Assembly (NCBI RefSeq): GCF_001421715.1
Contig: NZ_LMKP01000044.1
Coordinates: 172,603 to 236,602 of the forward strand
Direction: 5' to 3'
Length of the DNA: 64,000 nucleotides
Origin: Sphingomonas sp. Leaf22
GTDB lineage: Bacteria > Pseudomonadota > Alphaproteobacteria > Sphingomonadales > Sphingomonadaceae
Numbering within the stretch: position 1 is the first letter of the stretch; every line of letters begins with the position of its first letter. Below, in pieces: positions 8,009 to 16,732 of the stretch. Position numbers and translations under genes: made by a program. The notes beneath the pieces were generated by a model. It had not been told where the DNA came from. It saw nothing but the letters and a program-made list of their open reading frames with translations, and searched no databases.

Positions 8009-8509
8009 TCAGGCCGGTGCGAACCGTGTCGATCGAGCCAGCGTCTTTGCCGCCAGACCGACATACCAAGCGTTCATTCGGCTGTCCCAGCTCCGAACCT
8101 CGACAAACGTCTTCCAGTCGAACTCGTGAACGTCAATCAGCTGCCAGTCCTCGTCGATCCGTACGATGAGCAGATATTCAAATAGCTGTTTGTCGCGATC
8201 GTCACGGTCGGGATAGATGGTCCCCGTCTTGCGCCCGTCGAGCACGCCCTTGATCGAAAAGCGGTCACCTCGCCGGGACAGCGCATCGACATTCTGTGTG
8301 CCCGTCGGCGCCGGCTGGAGGTTCGGGCGCCCTGGCGTGCCGTTGTAAAACGCGATGACAAGGCTCTCGGCCGCCTGACCGACATTGGAGGCAAGACCGC
8401 GCCGTTTGAGTTCGGCGGCGACCCGAGCCCGCAGCCGCAGCAAATCGAGATCACTCAGCGCAGGAAGCTGCTGCTGCATCTCCGACACTTCGATTACCTT
8501 TGCCGTCAT
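8009..8509 (-). CDS. Unknown protein closing the Dcm-Vsr operon
   Basis: A 166-residue protein of no family I can name. The N-terminus (~10-40) is a helical Leu/Arg-rich stretch, followed by a compact core with QAAESLVIAFYNG, FSIKGVLDGRKTGTIYP and a hydrophobic strand LFEYLLIVRIDEDWQL. The G-x-x-x-E...K spacing in the core resembles a degenerate restriction-endonuclease fold, with E near residue 48 and FSIKG near 83-87; this is inference only. The ATG overlaps the vsr stop (ATGA), so it is the last gene of the leftward modification operon. Confidence 0.55.
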   Translation of the reverse strand: MTAKVIEVSEMQQQLPALSDLDLLRLRARVAAELKRRGLASNVGQAAESLVIAFYNGTPGRPNLQPAPTGTQNVDALSRRGDRFSIKGVLDGRKTGTIYPDRDDRDKQLFEYLLIVRIDEDWQLIDVHEFDWKTFVEVRSWDSRMNAWYVGLAAKTLARSTRFAPA

Positions 8510-8973
8510 ACCCCAGCGATCCCCTGTTCCATAAGCTGCGTGAACCTCACATCGCCCCGGATGAACGCCACCATTGCGCCGCTCACCTCGGTCGCCGTCA
8601 GCCGATTTTTACCGCGCAATGCGCATTCCCACACCCATAGGCTGCGCCAGCCTGCGGCTTCCAGCGCGGCAACCGCCGCAGCATCCCTCCGACGGTTGCC
8701 TTCGATTTTGGCAGACCAGAATTCGGTCCGCGTCGCCGGCAGGCGGAACAGCGAACAGCCATGACCGTGCCAGAAGCAGCCATGAACGAAGACCACCGCG
8801 CGCCAGCGCGGCAACACGATGTCGGGGCGGCCGGGCAGATCGCGGCGGTGGAGACGGTATCGGAAGCCCTGGTCATGCAGCAGGTGCCGCACGGTCATTT
8901 CGGGCTTCGTATCCTTCGCGCGCACCCGGCGCATGTTGAGCCGGCGCTGTTCCGGCGTCAGCCTATCGGCCAT
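8506..8973 (-). CDS. vsr: Very short patch repair endonuclease Vsr
   Basis: A 155-residue Vsr-type nickase. It nicks 5' of the T in T:G mismatches left when 5-methylcytosine deaminates, protecting genomes that carry a cytosine methyltransferase. Seen here: the N-terminal MRRVRAKDTKPE helix, LPGRPDIVLP with the catalytic Asp, and the diagnostic FVHGCFWHGHGCS. I chose the ATG at 8973 (MADRLTPEQRR); an in-frame extension upstream has no family resemblance. It overlaps its neighbours on both sides and pairs functionally with the methyltransferase at 9544-11082. Vsr is a standard member of MutL-Z1 restriction-modification loci. Confidence 0.9.
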   Translation of the reverse strand: MADRLTPEQRRLNMRRVRAKDTKPEMTVRHLLHDQGFRYRLHRRDLPGRPDIVLPRWRAVVFVHGCFWHGHGCSLFRLPATRTEFWSAKIEGNRRRDAAAVAALEAAGWRSLWVWECALRGKNRLTATEVSGAMVAFIRGDVRFTQLMEQGIAGV

Positions 8974-9544
8974 CGCTCCCGGCCGCCTGATCTGGCATCT
9001 CAGCGTCTTCCTCGGCGAGCGGCGCCCCAATGGCAAGATCGGCCGGCACCGACGGAAAGGCGGCGCTGAGCGCGGTGAAGGCGTCCGATCCGGCCGTCAC
9101 TATCGCGACGCTGCTCTGGAAGCTGTCGGCGAGGCTGGCCACGATGCCGGCATGGAGGAGGCGTTCGCGCTGCCGACCGATAAAGGTCATGAGGATCGGA
9201 TGGTCGCCATCATTGCCGACGACCGACCGCAGCAGCACGAAATCCTTGCTGTCGAGGAAAGCGCAGCCATTAGCGGTGATCTTGCGCCCGCCCAGCCGCC
9301 AGTTCTTGCCCACCTTGCCGACGTTCCTGAGCTCGCGGTTGCCATAGCCGCCATAGACGCAGATCAGATCGAGATCGGCCCCGCCGGCTGCGAACAGCCG
9401 GTCGCTGAGCAGCCTGCGCGCCACAGGCGTGGTGAGCGCGATTGCGCGCTGTTTGCTGGTCGCGCTCAGGCGATGCATCGAGAAAATGCCGAGATCGGAT
9501 TCGGCGAGCGAGCGGACGACGATGATCTCCTCGCGCTTCGCCAT
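8963..9544 (-). CDS. Unknown protein between dcm and vsr
   Basis: A 193-residue protein I cannot assign. It begins with an acidic and basic strand-like segment (MAKREEIIVVRSLAESDLG), has a basic patch (NVGKVGKNWRLGGRKI, ~74-89) and a hydrophobic helical C-terminal half (LLHAGIVASLADSF). It starts in an ATGA-type junction with the methyltransferase stop and overlaps vsr by 11 bases. Placement between a methyltransferase and Vsr suggests a conserved accessory of this defence type, perhaps the sequence-specific subunit. No catalytic motif stands out. Confidence 0.6.
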   Translation of the reverse strand: MAKREEIIVVRSLAESDLGIFSMHRLSATSKQRAIALTTPVARRLLSDRLFAAGGADLDLICVYGGYGNRELRNVGKVGKNWRLGGRKITANGCAFLDSKDFVLLRSVVGNDGDHPILMTFIGRQRERLLHAGIVASLADSFQSSVAIVTAGSDAFTALSAAFPSVPADLAIGAPLAEEDAEMPDQAAGSDGR

Positions 9545-11082
9545 CAGCGGCCGGCCCCGACGGCGCGCGGCTGATCCGGCTGCTCTTCCATGTCGGTGCC
9601 GCAGCCGGCGGTATCGCCGATCAGCTGACGGCGAAGCGTGGTCGCGACCGCTTTGGCGAGGAGTGGCGGGACGGCATTACCGATCTGGCGGAATGCCGGG
9701 TTCATCGTGCCGGCGAAGCGGAACCCGTCCGGGAAAGACTGGAGCCGTGCCGCCTCGCGCACCGAGATCGGCCGTGCTTGGCGGCTGTCATAATGGATAT
9801 GGCTGTAGCCATCCTTGCCGAGATGGGCGAGCAGCGTCCGCGCCGGCGTCGAGGCTTCCATCTTGCGCCATTTGTTCGGAAATTTTCCGGCGTCATAGGG
9901 GGGCACAAATTTCGCCTTGAGCGCCTTCCAGTCCTCGCTGTCGTTCTCGGGACGCGCGCCATTGGCCGCGAGCCGCTCGAGTTCGGCCTTGAACAGGCTG
10001 AGCGCATGCCGATGCGCCTCGGGATACTGATCGCCCGGCTTGAGACCTGCGAAAATGCGATAGTCGCGTGGCAGATAGCGAATCACATGGTCGCGGACAT
10101 GGCCGACGCCCTCGAAGCCTTTCCAGCTCCGCATCTTCTTTACATAGTCATGCTGCCGGTTGTGCCCGCCATAGGGAAGGTTGGCGTCGAGACGCCGTGT
10201 CCCCCGGCGCAGTTCGCCCGCCTCCAGCAGTTCGCGCGCGAGAATTTCTGGCAGATCGCTGATCGCCTGCTCGGTCGTGATCGCGGGCGGGAGCGTCTTC
10301 ACGGCTTCGGGCGCCGCCTTATAGGCGCTGCCGCCGTTCGTCGGGGTCAGCAGGTCGCCGCTGGTCGCCAGCTTCAGCGCGACCGCGCGCGAGCCCTGAT
10401 AGCCCGACGGAAGGTCAATCCAGTGGGTCGGCTCGGGGAGTTCGACATCATCGGCAATCTCTTTGCGGATTGCGATCAGGATCATCCGCTCGCGCATCTG
10501 CGGCACGCCGTAAAAGGCGGCGTTGAGTAGCGTGTAGCGCACGACATAGCCCTTGCCGGCGAGGATCTCGCCGATCTCGGCCGCCAGATTATGCCCGCCA
10601 TGGTTGAGCATGTCGGGGACATTCTCGATCACTACCGCGAGCGGCGCGCAGGCTTCCACATAGCTCAGATACTCGATGTAGAGCCGCGAGCGCGGATCGT
10701 GCCGGAAAGCTTCGGGATGTTCCGCGATTTCGCGCAGCTTTGATCGCCCGACTCGCGCGAACGCCTGACAGGGCGGGCCGCCGACGATGACGTCGAACGC
10801 CGACGATGCCGGACCGAGACCGAGCGCTTTGGTCAGCTCCTCAGCCGAGGTGGTGGTGATGTCCCGCGCGGTGCTGTGCCGGTCCTCGCCGCCGTGAAAA
10901 TTGAGACCGTGCGAGCGTGCCGCATCAGCATCGAACTCAACCGCCGCGGAAATGTCATATCCCGCCGCCAGGAACCCGAGCGAGATTCCGCCGCACCCCG
11001 AAAACAGATCGAGCACGCGCGGTTTCGCGCCGGCGCGCAGGCGCTGGATCTTTTGGCGGATCAGGCGCGGGTCGGCGCTCAC
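9544..11082 (-). CDS. dcm: C5-cytosine DNA methyltransferase
   Basis: A 512-residue cytosine-5 methyltransferase transferring a methyl group from SAM to cytosine in duplex DNA. Visible motifs: I, DLFSGCGG (25-32); IV, GGPPCQ with catalytic Cys105; VI, ENVP (153-156); and X, RQIGNAVPP near the C-terminus. The region between VI and X should hold the target-recognition domain, but the recognised site cannot be read off. Translation probably starts at GTG 11082, overlapping the upstream RHH stop. In MutL-Z1 loci the methyltransferase marks self DNA while the ATPase and nuclease genes read in the other direction supply restriction. Confidence 0.9.
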   Translation of the reverse strand: MSADPRLIRQKIQRLRAGAKPRVLDLFSGCGGISLGFLAAGYDISAAVEFDADAARSHGLNFHGGEDRHSTARDITTTSAEELTKALGLGPASSAFDVIVGGPPCQAFARVGRSKLREIAEHPEAFRHDPRSRLYIEYLSYVEACAPLAVVIENVPDMLNHGGHNLAAEIGEILAGKGYVVRYTLLNAAFYGVPQMRERMILIAIRKEIADDVELPEPTHWIDLPSGYQGSRAVALKLATSGDLLTPTNGGSAYKAAPEAVKTLPPAITTEQAISDLPEILARELLEAGELRRGTRRLDANLPYGGHNRQHDYVKKMRSWKGFEGVGHVRDHVIRYLPRDYRIFAGLKPGDQYPEAHRHALSLFKAELERLAANGARPENDSEDWKALKAKFVPPYDAGKFPNKWRKMEASTPARTLLAHLGKDGYSHIHYDSRQARPISVREAARLQSFPDGFRFAGTMNPAFRQIGNAVPPLLAKAVATTLRRQLIGDTAGCGTDMEEQPDQPRAVGAGR

Positions 11083-11291
11083 GGCCGCTCTTTCCCGAGC
11101 GGCAGCTCGACCTGACCGGTGCGTGTCGACAGATACTGCAGAACCGCCTGTCGGATGACCCAGGCCGATGATACGTCATTGGCTGCCGCAACCGCCTGCA
11201 CTTGGCGGTGCACCGGTTCGGGCAGCAGGACAGTGCTTCGGACAGTCTTTCCAGTGGCCAAGATATCAGGACTCCCTGTGGCCCGATACAC
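11079..11291 (-). CDS. RHH regulator leading the methyltransferase operon
   Basis: A 70-residue RHH protein (strand TVRSTVLLPEPVH, then helices with VQAVAAANDVSSAWVIRQAVLQYL). It starts at GTG and its stop overlaps the methyltransferase GTG. As first gene of the leftward operon, next to the ~190-base divergent region shared with the MutL-like operon, it is well placed to act as the control protein of the restriction-modification system, adjusting methylation against restriction. The role is inferred from position; restriction-modification systems more often use HTH C-proteins. Confidence 0.65.
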   Translation of the reverse strand: MYRATGSPDILATGKTVRSTVLLPEPVHRQVQAVAAANDVSSAWVIRQAVLQYLSTRTGQVELPLGKERP

Positions 11292-11485
11292 CAGTTCGCA
11301 CCAGCATGCACCAATTTACATCAACTCTCCCCGGGCGCTGTGCGGCCGGATCGGATAAATCTACCGGGTCGTGATAGAAAAGGCGCAATTGCCGAGCGGT
11401 GCGGGCTGCGTTTATTCTGCTGCAGTCCGACTCCGGTGCGCGTCGGCAGCAATCTGACTGAAATGCCAGACACCGGAGACTTCCG

Positions 11486-12979
11486 CTGCGACCTGTCGAA
11501 ATCAATCCTTCCCCGCGCGCGCTGCTCCGGTCACTGCGGGGCCTGGGCTATTCGCCCGAAACCGCGCTCGCCGATCTCATCGACAATTCGCTCGCGGCCG
11601 GCGCCCGTAAAATCGATATCAGACTCGACTGGCGCGACGGCGACCCGCTGGTCGAGATACTTGATGACGGTACGGGCATGGGATTGGGCCGGCTGATCGA
11701 AGCGATGCGTTTCGGCGGCGAGGGGCCGGACGCCGAGCGGGGCGGTGATGATCTCGGCCGCTTCGGGCTCGGCCTCAAGACCGGCTCCCTTTCCCAGTGC
11801 CGCGAACTGACCGTCGCCTCGCGCCGCGACGGCAATGTCGCGCGGCTGGCCTGGGACGTCGACCGCGTCGGTGACGGCTGGTGCGCGGATGCGCCCGACG
11901 CGTCGCCCGCCGGAGAACTGGCGGCTGCGTTCGACGGCGGTGGCGACGGCACGTTGATCAGCTGGAACCGGATGGACCGGCTCGGCGGCCTTTGGGGTCT
12001 GGACCGCGACGCGTTTAACGACCGAATCGCCGCTATTCGCGCGCACCTCGCCATGACCTTTCACCGCTTTCTGAGTGGTGAGGCGCGGCGGCTGGCGATC
12101 ACCGTCAACGGCCTCGCGGTCACCGCCTGGGATCCGTTCTGCCGTCGCCATGACGCGACTATGACGCTACCACGCGACGTCATCCGCGGACCCGACGGTT
12201 CGATCGCGGCGCGGTCCTATATCCTGCCGCACCGCGACCGCTTCGCCAGCGAACGCGATTGGGAGGAGGCAGGCGGGCCGGGCGGCTGGGTCGAACGCCA
12301 GGGCTTCTATGTCTATCGGGGCGACCGGCTCGTCTCACCCGGTGGCTGGCTGGGTCTCGGAGGTTCGCGAGCCTGGACGCGTGAGGAATCGAGCCGGCTC
12401 GCCCGCATCGCGCTCGATCTGCCGGTTGCGATGGACCAGGCTTGGCGGATCGACATCCGCAAGTCATTGGCCCGCCCGCCCGCCTGGGCGCGGGCGCGGC
12501 TGGCGGGGATCGGCACCGACGCCCGCCGACGTGCACGCGAAGTGTTCGCTTGGCGTGGCACCGGGCATGTCACGACCCGGAAGCGTACCAGGAAGGATGA
12601 GAGTGAGGTTTGGCCGTGGGAAGCGCGCGGCGGCACCGCGGTCCCGCGCTATCGCGTACGGCGCGATCATCCCGCGGTGGCAGCGGTTGCCGAGCTGCTT
12701 GGCGACGACGCGCCGCTGCTCGGAGGAGTGCTGTCGGCAATCGAGCTGACCATTCCGGTCGAGCGAATCTGGCTCGATGTCGCCGAACAGGGCGGTGCCG
12801 AACCGGTGCAGCCGGCGGCGGCCGAGATCGCCGAACTGGCCGCGCCCCTTGCCAGACTCGTTAGCAGCATGAACACTCCGGACGAATCCGGCGACCGTCT
12901 CGATTCGGTGCTGCGTTCGCTGGGCGTGACCGCACCCGCGTTGCGCGCCGCGGTCATTCGGCAGTTAGGGGAGAAGTGA
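11486..12979 (+). CDS. MutL/MORC-like GHKL ATPase of a Z1 restriction system
   Basis: A ~497-residue GHKL ATPase. The N-terminus reads LRPVEINPSPRALLRSL, then ALADLIDNSLAAGAR (N box), LDDGTGM (G1 box) and GRFGLGLKTGSLSQ (G2 box). In MutL-Z1 restriction-modification loci this ATPase is thought to drive restriction together with Z1 and the nuclease. The start is abnormal: the frame is open from 11462 (after TGA at 11459) and the conserved N-terminus begins at ~11486, yet there is no ATG, GTG or TTG before ATG 11678, which would delete the N and G1 boxes. An ATG at 11463 lies one base out of frame. So either a one-base indel lies between 11465 and 11486 or a CTG start is used. The coordinates mark the conserved part. 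Confidence 0.75.
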   Translation: MRPVEINPSPRALLRSLRGLGYSPETALADLIDNSLAAGARKIDIRLDWRDGDPLVEILDDGTGMGLGRLIEAMRFGGEGPDAERGGDDLGRFGLGLKTGSLSQCRELTVASRRDGNVARLAWDVDRVGDGWCADAPDASPAGELAAAFDGGGDGTLISWNRMDRLGGLWGLDRDAFNDRIAAIRAHLAMTFHRFLSGEARRLAITVNGLAVTAWDPFCRRHDATMTLPRDVIRGPDGSIAARSYILPHRDRFASERDWEEAGGPGGWVERQGFYVYRGDRLVSPGGWLGLGGSRAWTREESSRLARIALDLPVAMDQAWRIDIRKSLARPPAWARARLAGIGTDARRRAREVFAWRGTGHVTTRKRTRKDESEVWPWEARGGTAVPRYRVRRDHPAVAAVAELLGDDAPLLGGVLSAIELTIPVERIWLDVAEQGGAEPVQPAAAEIAELAAPLARLVSSMNTPDESGDRLDSVLRSLGVTAPALRAAVIRQLGEK

Positions 12980-12983
12980 GGCG

Positions 12984-15728
12984 ATGGATCCGGTGACCCA
13001 GCTTGCCAACACGGCGCGCGTCGCGCTCGGGCCGCGTGCTGGTGACCGCACGCACAGCGTCGAGGAGATCCGCGCCGTGGTGGCAGCGTCCGCACCGCTG
13101 GTCGCGCTCACAACCGGGCGGGCGATCGGTGAGGCGGAGATCGAGGCGGCGACGCGCGATCTGGAGGCACTGTTCGTCGTGGGGCAAGGGCCGTCGATCC
13201 GGCTGCAGAACGGCCAGCAGGTGCCGCCCCCCTGGTACCTGGGTGATAAACGGCGGCCGGGCGACTGGCTGAAACGATATCTTCAAAAACTCAGCGAGGA
13301 TGGCTGGGCACCGCGCGCGCTCGAGGTTCTCGAAGAGAGCACGCTCGAGGTGATGGAGCTGATCGACGATCCGCACCGGCCGGGTCCGTGGGATTGGCGC
13401 GGGCTGGTGGTCGGCAATGTTCAGTCGGGCAAAACCGCCCACTATGCCGGGCTCATCAATCGTGCTGCCGATGCCGGCTATCGTGTCATCATCGTCCTGG
13501 CGGGGATGCATAATGTGCTGCGTCGCCAAACGCAGCTGCGCCTCGATCAGGATTTTCTGGGCTTCGATACCGCCGGGGTCAGCGGCAGCGGCGGCCGGCG
13601 CCCAATCGGGGTCGGGATGCTGCCGGGCCCGGTTCTGCTGGTCGATAGCCTAACCACCTCGCAGCTCAACGGTGACTTCAATCGCAACGTCGCCAAAAAC
13701 GCCAACTTTGCGCCGGGCGAGCGGCCGTTCATCTTCGTCGTCAAGAAGAACGGCAGCGTGCTCAAGAACCTCAACCGCTGGATCACCCGACTCCCGCCGC
13801 TCTCGCGCGACGCGCCGCTGCTGGTGATCGACGACGAAGCCGATCAAGCGTCGCCCGATACCGGCGATCAGGGTTTTCTCGCCGACGGCAGCTTTGACGA
13901 GGATTATGATCCCAAGCGGATTAACGGCGAAATCCGGAAACTTCTCGGCGCGTTCAGCCGCAGCATCTATGTCGGTTACACAGCCACCCCGTTCGCCAAC
14001 ATCATGATCCATGATGAGCGGTCTGCCGAGGACTATGGCGCTGACCTGTTTCCCTCGACCTTCATCCTCTCGCTGTCGGCACCCGACGATTATTTCGGAC
14101 CGCTGGCGGTCTTTGGTCGCGACGACGATGCGGATTCGGTGGGCCTGCCGGTGCTCCGCCATCTCGATCAGACGGCGGAAGCCTGGATCCCCGATCCGCA
14201 CGACAAGACGCTGCGGCCGACTTGGCGCGGCGAGGCGCGGGTGCCGCCGAGCCTGTCGGCGGCGATCCGCAGTTTCGTCGTTGCCTGTGCCGCGCGCACC
14301 GCGCGGGGGCAGATCAGCGCGCATCGTACGATGTTGGTCCATGTCTCGCGCTTTCAGGATGTCCATGACGTCGTTCACGCGCAGGTCGAGGCCGAGCTCC
14401 GGGTGATCCGCAACGCGGTCGCCGCCGGCGATGCCGCCGAACTGGCAGGACTGGAGCGGCTGTGGACCGAAGATTTCGAGCCGACCAGCGCGGCAATGGC
14501 GCCAACCGTGTTCGGCCGCGCGATCCGTCCGGTGAGCTGGACCGAGGTGGCGGTTCATCTCTCCGCAGAAGTCGACCGCATCCAGGTCGCAGTAGCCAAT
14601 GGCCGCAGCCGGACCAGTATCGACTATGACGCGGCCGAGGCGGCGAGGCAGAATCTGTCAGTGATCGTCATCGGCGGTGACAAGCTTTCGCGGGGGCTGA
14701 CGCTCGAAGGGCTATCGACCAGCTATTTCCTGCGCATCTCGCGCCAGTACGACAGTCTGCTGCAGATGGGCCGTTGGTTCGGCTATCGGCGCGGCTATGC
14801 TGATCTCTGCCGGCTCTACACGACCCCAGATATGGAGGCTTGGTTCCGGCATCTGGCGACGGTCAACGAGGATTTGCGCGCGCAGCTCGCGCATATGAAG
14901 ATCACGCTCGCGCGGCCCAAGGATTACGGCTTCAGCATCGCCACGCACAGTGTCATGACCATCACCGCCGCCAACAAGCGGCGCTACGCGGTCGAGCGGC
15001 CGGTGAGCTATGGAGGTGAGGGCAAAATCCAGACCGTGCAGTTCCGTGACACTGACAACGTCATCGTGAACGCCGCGGCGATCGACGGGCTGCTTAAGGA
15101 ACTCGGTACACCCGAGACCGATCCGGCACGACCGGGTGGGCGCGGCGCAGCGTCCGGCCTCATCTGGCACGGCGTTTCCGGCAGCCGTATCGCCGCGCTG
15201 CTCGATTCCGTGGCGTTTCCGCCCGAAAGCATCGATGTCGATGGTCGCCGCATGGCTAGTTATGTGACCGCGCAGCTCGCCCGCGGCGAGCTGACCGATT
15301 GGACGGTGTTCGTGCCTGCAGGGACGGGGGCACCGGTCCTGGCCGGTGGGCACAGCCTGCGCTCGGTCCGGCGTTCGCCTATTTCGACCAGCGACACGCG
15401 ATTCATCACCAAGTCGATCCTTAGCCCACTCGATGAGGCGATCGATCTCACCGACGATCAGTATCGCCGCGCGCTTGAGATGACCAACCGCATCCTAGGC
15501 GAAAAGGGAGAGCTGCCGGCCGACCGTCCCTCTGGACAGCAGATCCGCACGGCGCGCGGTGACGACCCGCGTTACGGTCTGCTGCTCCTCTATCCAATTG
15601 ATCCCGCCAATGCCGGTCTGGCGCCGGGCACGCCCGTATATGGTGTGGTGGTGAGCTTCCCGCGCTCGCCGACCGCGGCGGCCGAATGGCGACTGGAGAA
15701 CTCAGTGCAGCAGCGCGGCGCCTTATGA
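12984..15728 (+). CDS. Z1 domain ATPase/helicase-like protein
   Basis: A 914-residue protein with the Z1 domain, a superfamily-II-type NTPase linked to MutL-like restriction systems. Walker A is GNVQSGKTA (~144-152); Walker B is IDDEADQAS (~282-290); the SVGYTATPFAN-like segment (YVGYTATPFAN) matches helicase motif III; and the C-terminal part has SRGLTLEGL and LLQMGRWFGYRRGYADLCR, which fit motifs V and VI. It begins 4 bases after the ATPase stop and ends in an ATGA overlap with the next gene. It probably translocates on or remodels DNA during restriction. Family assignment is firm; mechanism is not. Confidence 0.88.
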   Translation: MDPVTQLANTARVALGPRAGDRTHSVEEIRAVVAASAPLVALTTGRAIGEAEIEAATRDLEALFVVGQGPSIRLQNGQQVPPPWYLGDKRRPGDWLKRYLQKLSEDGWAPRALEVLEESTLEVMELIDDPHRPGPWDWRGLVVGNVQSGKTAHYAGLINRAADAGYRVIIVLAGMHNVLRRQTQLRLDQDFLGFDTAGVSGSGGRRPIGVGMLPGPVLLVDSLTTSQLNGDFNRNVAKNANFAPGERPFIFVVKKNGSVLKNLNRWITRLPPLSRDAPLLVIDDEADQASPDTGDQGFLADGSFDEDYDPKRINGEIRKLLGAFSRSIYVGYTATPFANIMIHDERSAEDYGADLFPSTFILSLSAPDDYFGPLAVFGRDDDADSVGLPVLRHLDQTAEAWIPDPHDKTLRPTWRGEARVPPSLSAAIRSFVVACAARTARGQISAHRTMLVHVSRFQDVHDVVHAQVEAELRVIRNAVAAGDAAELAGLERLWTEDFEPTSAAMAPTVFGRAIRPVSWTEVAVHLSAEVDRIQVAVANGRSRTSIDYDAAEAARQNLSVIVIGGDKLSRGLTLEGLSTSYFLRISRQYDSLLQMGRWFGYRRGYADLCRLYTTPDMEAWFRHLATVNEDLRAQLAHMKITLARPKDYGFSIATHSVMTITAANKRRYAVERPVSYGGEGKIQTVQFRDTDNVIVNAAAIDGLLKELGTPETDPARPGGRGAASGLIWHGVSGSRIAALLDSVAFPPESIDVDGRRMASYVTAQLARGELTDWTVFVPAGTGAPVLAGGHSLRSVRRSPISTSDTRFITKSILSPLDEAIDLTDDQYRRALEMTNRILGEKGELPADRPSGQQIRTARGDDPRYGLLLLYPIDPANAGLAPGTPVYGVVVSFPRSPTAAAEWRLENSVQQRGAL

Positions 15729-16732
15729 ACGCTGGTCCTGCCCTGACGTCCGCTTCTTCAGACCTGCTTGGCGCCTGGACGGCACTCGAGGCGGTGATGC
15801 CTGGTGACCGCCTGTTCAGGAGCCGCCGGCTCGACCGGCCGCGAAGGCTCGATCTGCGCGTCGGACTGCGTGAAACCGATGGCGCGCCCTGTCTGATCGC
15901 ACGGCCCGAAGGCGATGACGGCGGACTTGCCCTGTTCGAGACCGCCGGCCTCAGACTGTCGCGGGCTGCCGACCCGGGTGGCAATCTGCTGGTCCTGTCG
16001 CTCGAGGAGTCGTCGCGCCGCGATCTGTTCGCCGAGGTGTGCAGCGACGTCTTGCGCGTGCTGGTGCGCAGCGAGGACGAAGGTGACACCGATCTTCTGC
16101 CCGAATTGAGCGCCCGGCTGGCCGCTTGGCGTGCATTTCTGCGCGATCAGTCAGGCGGGCTGTCGCGTCAGGAATTGGTCGGGCTGATTGGCGAGCTGCT
16201 GGTGCTCGAGGCACTGCTGGCCCGATCGGCTGATGCGCTGGCCGTCTGGAAATCGCCCGATGACGGTCTGCACGATTTTGAAGCCAGCGGTCATGCTCTG
16301 GAGGTCAAGACCTCGCTTGGCGCCGCGCGGCGGCTGCATATCTCGGCGCTCGACCAGCTAGACGCTGCCGGGCTCGCTTCACTCCATGTTGCGCATGTGC
16401 GTCTCGTCGAACAGCGTGATGGGGTCACGCTCGGGGCGCTGGCGGCACGCATGGCCGGTCAGCTGGCATCTGATCGCGACCGACGCCTGTTCGCCAATGC
16501 GCTGCTGCGACGGGGGCTGGCACCGGGGCCGACTGAGGATCCCGGACCTTCCGTCCGTCATGACGGCACCGAATTCTACGCGGTGCGCGACGGCTTTCCG
16601 TGCCTCAACCGGGCAGCCGTGCCCGCGGGCATCGCCGATGCGACCTATCAAATCGAGGTGCAGGCGCTAGCCGGGTTTCGCGGGGACGGCGGAGATGTCA
16701 TGACGGTCCTCGGGGACAGGACTGATGGCTGA
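15725..16732 (+). CDS. PD-(D/E)XK motif protein of the Z1 restriction system
   Basis: A 335-residue protein, probably the nuclease of the system. The restriction-fold signature is the E of LIGELLVLEALL (~155-166) followed by HDFEASGHALEVKTSLG, where D and E-x-K form the metal site. The N-terminal ~130 residues are a separate alpha/beta region of unknown role. I chose the ATG at 15725 because it overlaps the Z1 stop (ATGA) and an earlier in-frame ATG would run far into the Z1 gene. Its own stop overlaps the AIPR start by 8 bases. In related loci this position is held by a DUF4420-type protein. Confidence 0.8.
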   Translation: MNAGPALTSASSDLLGAWTALEAVMPGDRLFRSRRLDRPRRLDLRVGLRETDGAPCLIARPEGDDGGLALFETAGLRLSRAADPGGNLLVLSLEESSRRDLFAEVCSDVLRVLVRSEDEGDTDLLPELSARLAAWRAFLRDQSGGLSRQELVGLIGELLVLEALLARSADALAVWKSPDDGLHDFEASGHALEVKTSLGAARRLHISALDQLDAAGLASLHVAHVRLVEQRDGVTLGALAARMAGQLASDRDRRLFANALLRRGLAPGPTEDPGPSVRHDGTEFYAVRDGFPCLNRAAVPAGIADATYQIEVQALAGFRGDGGDVMTVLGDRTDG

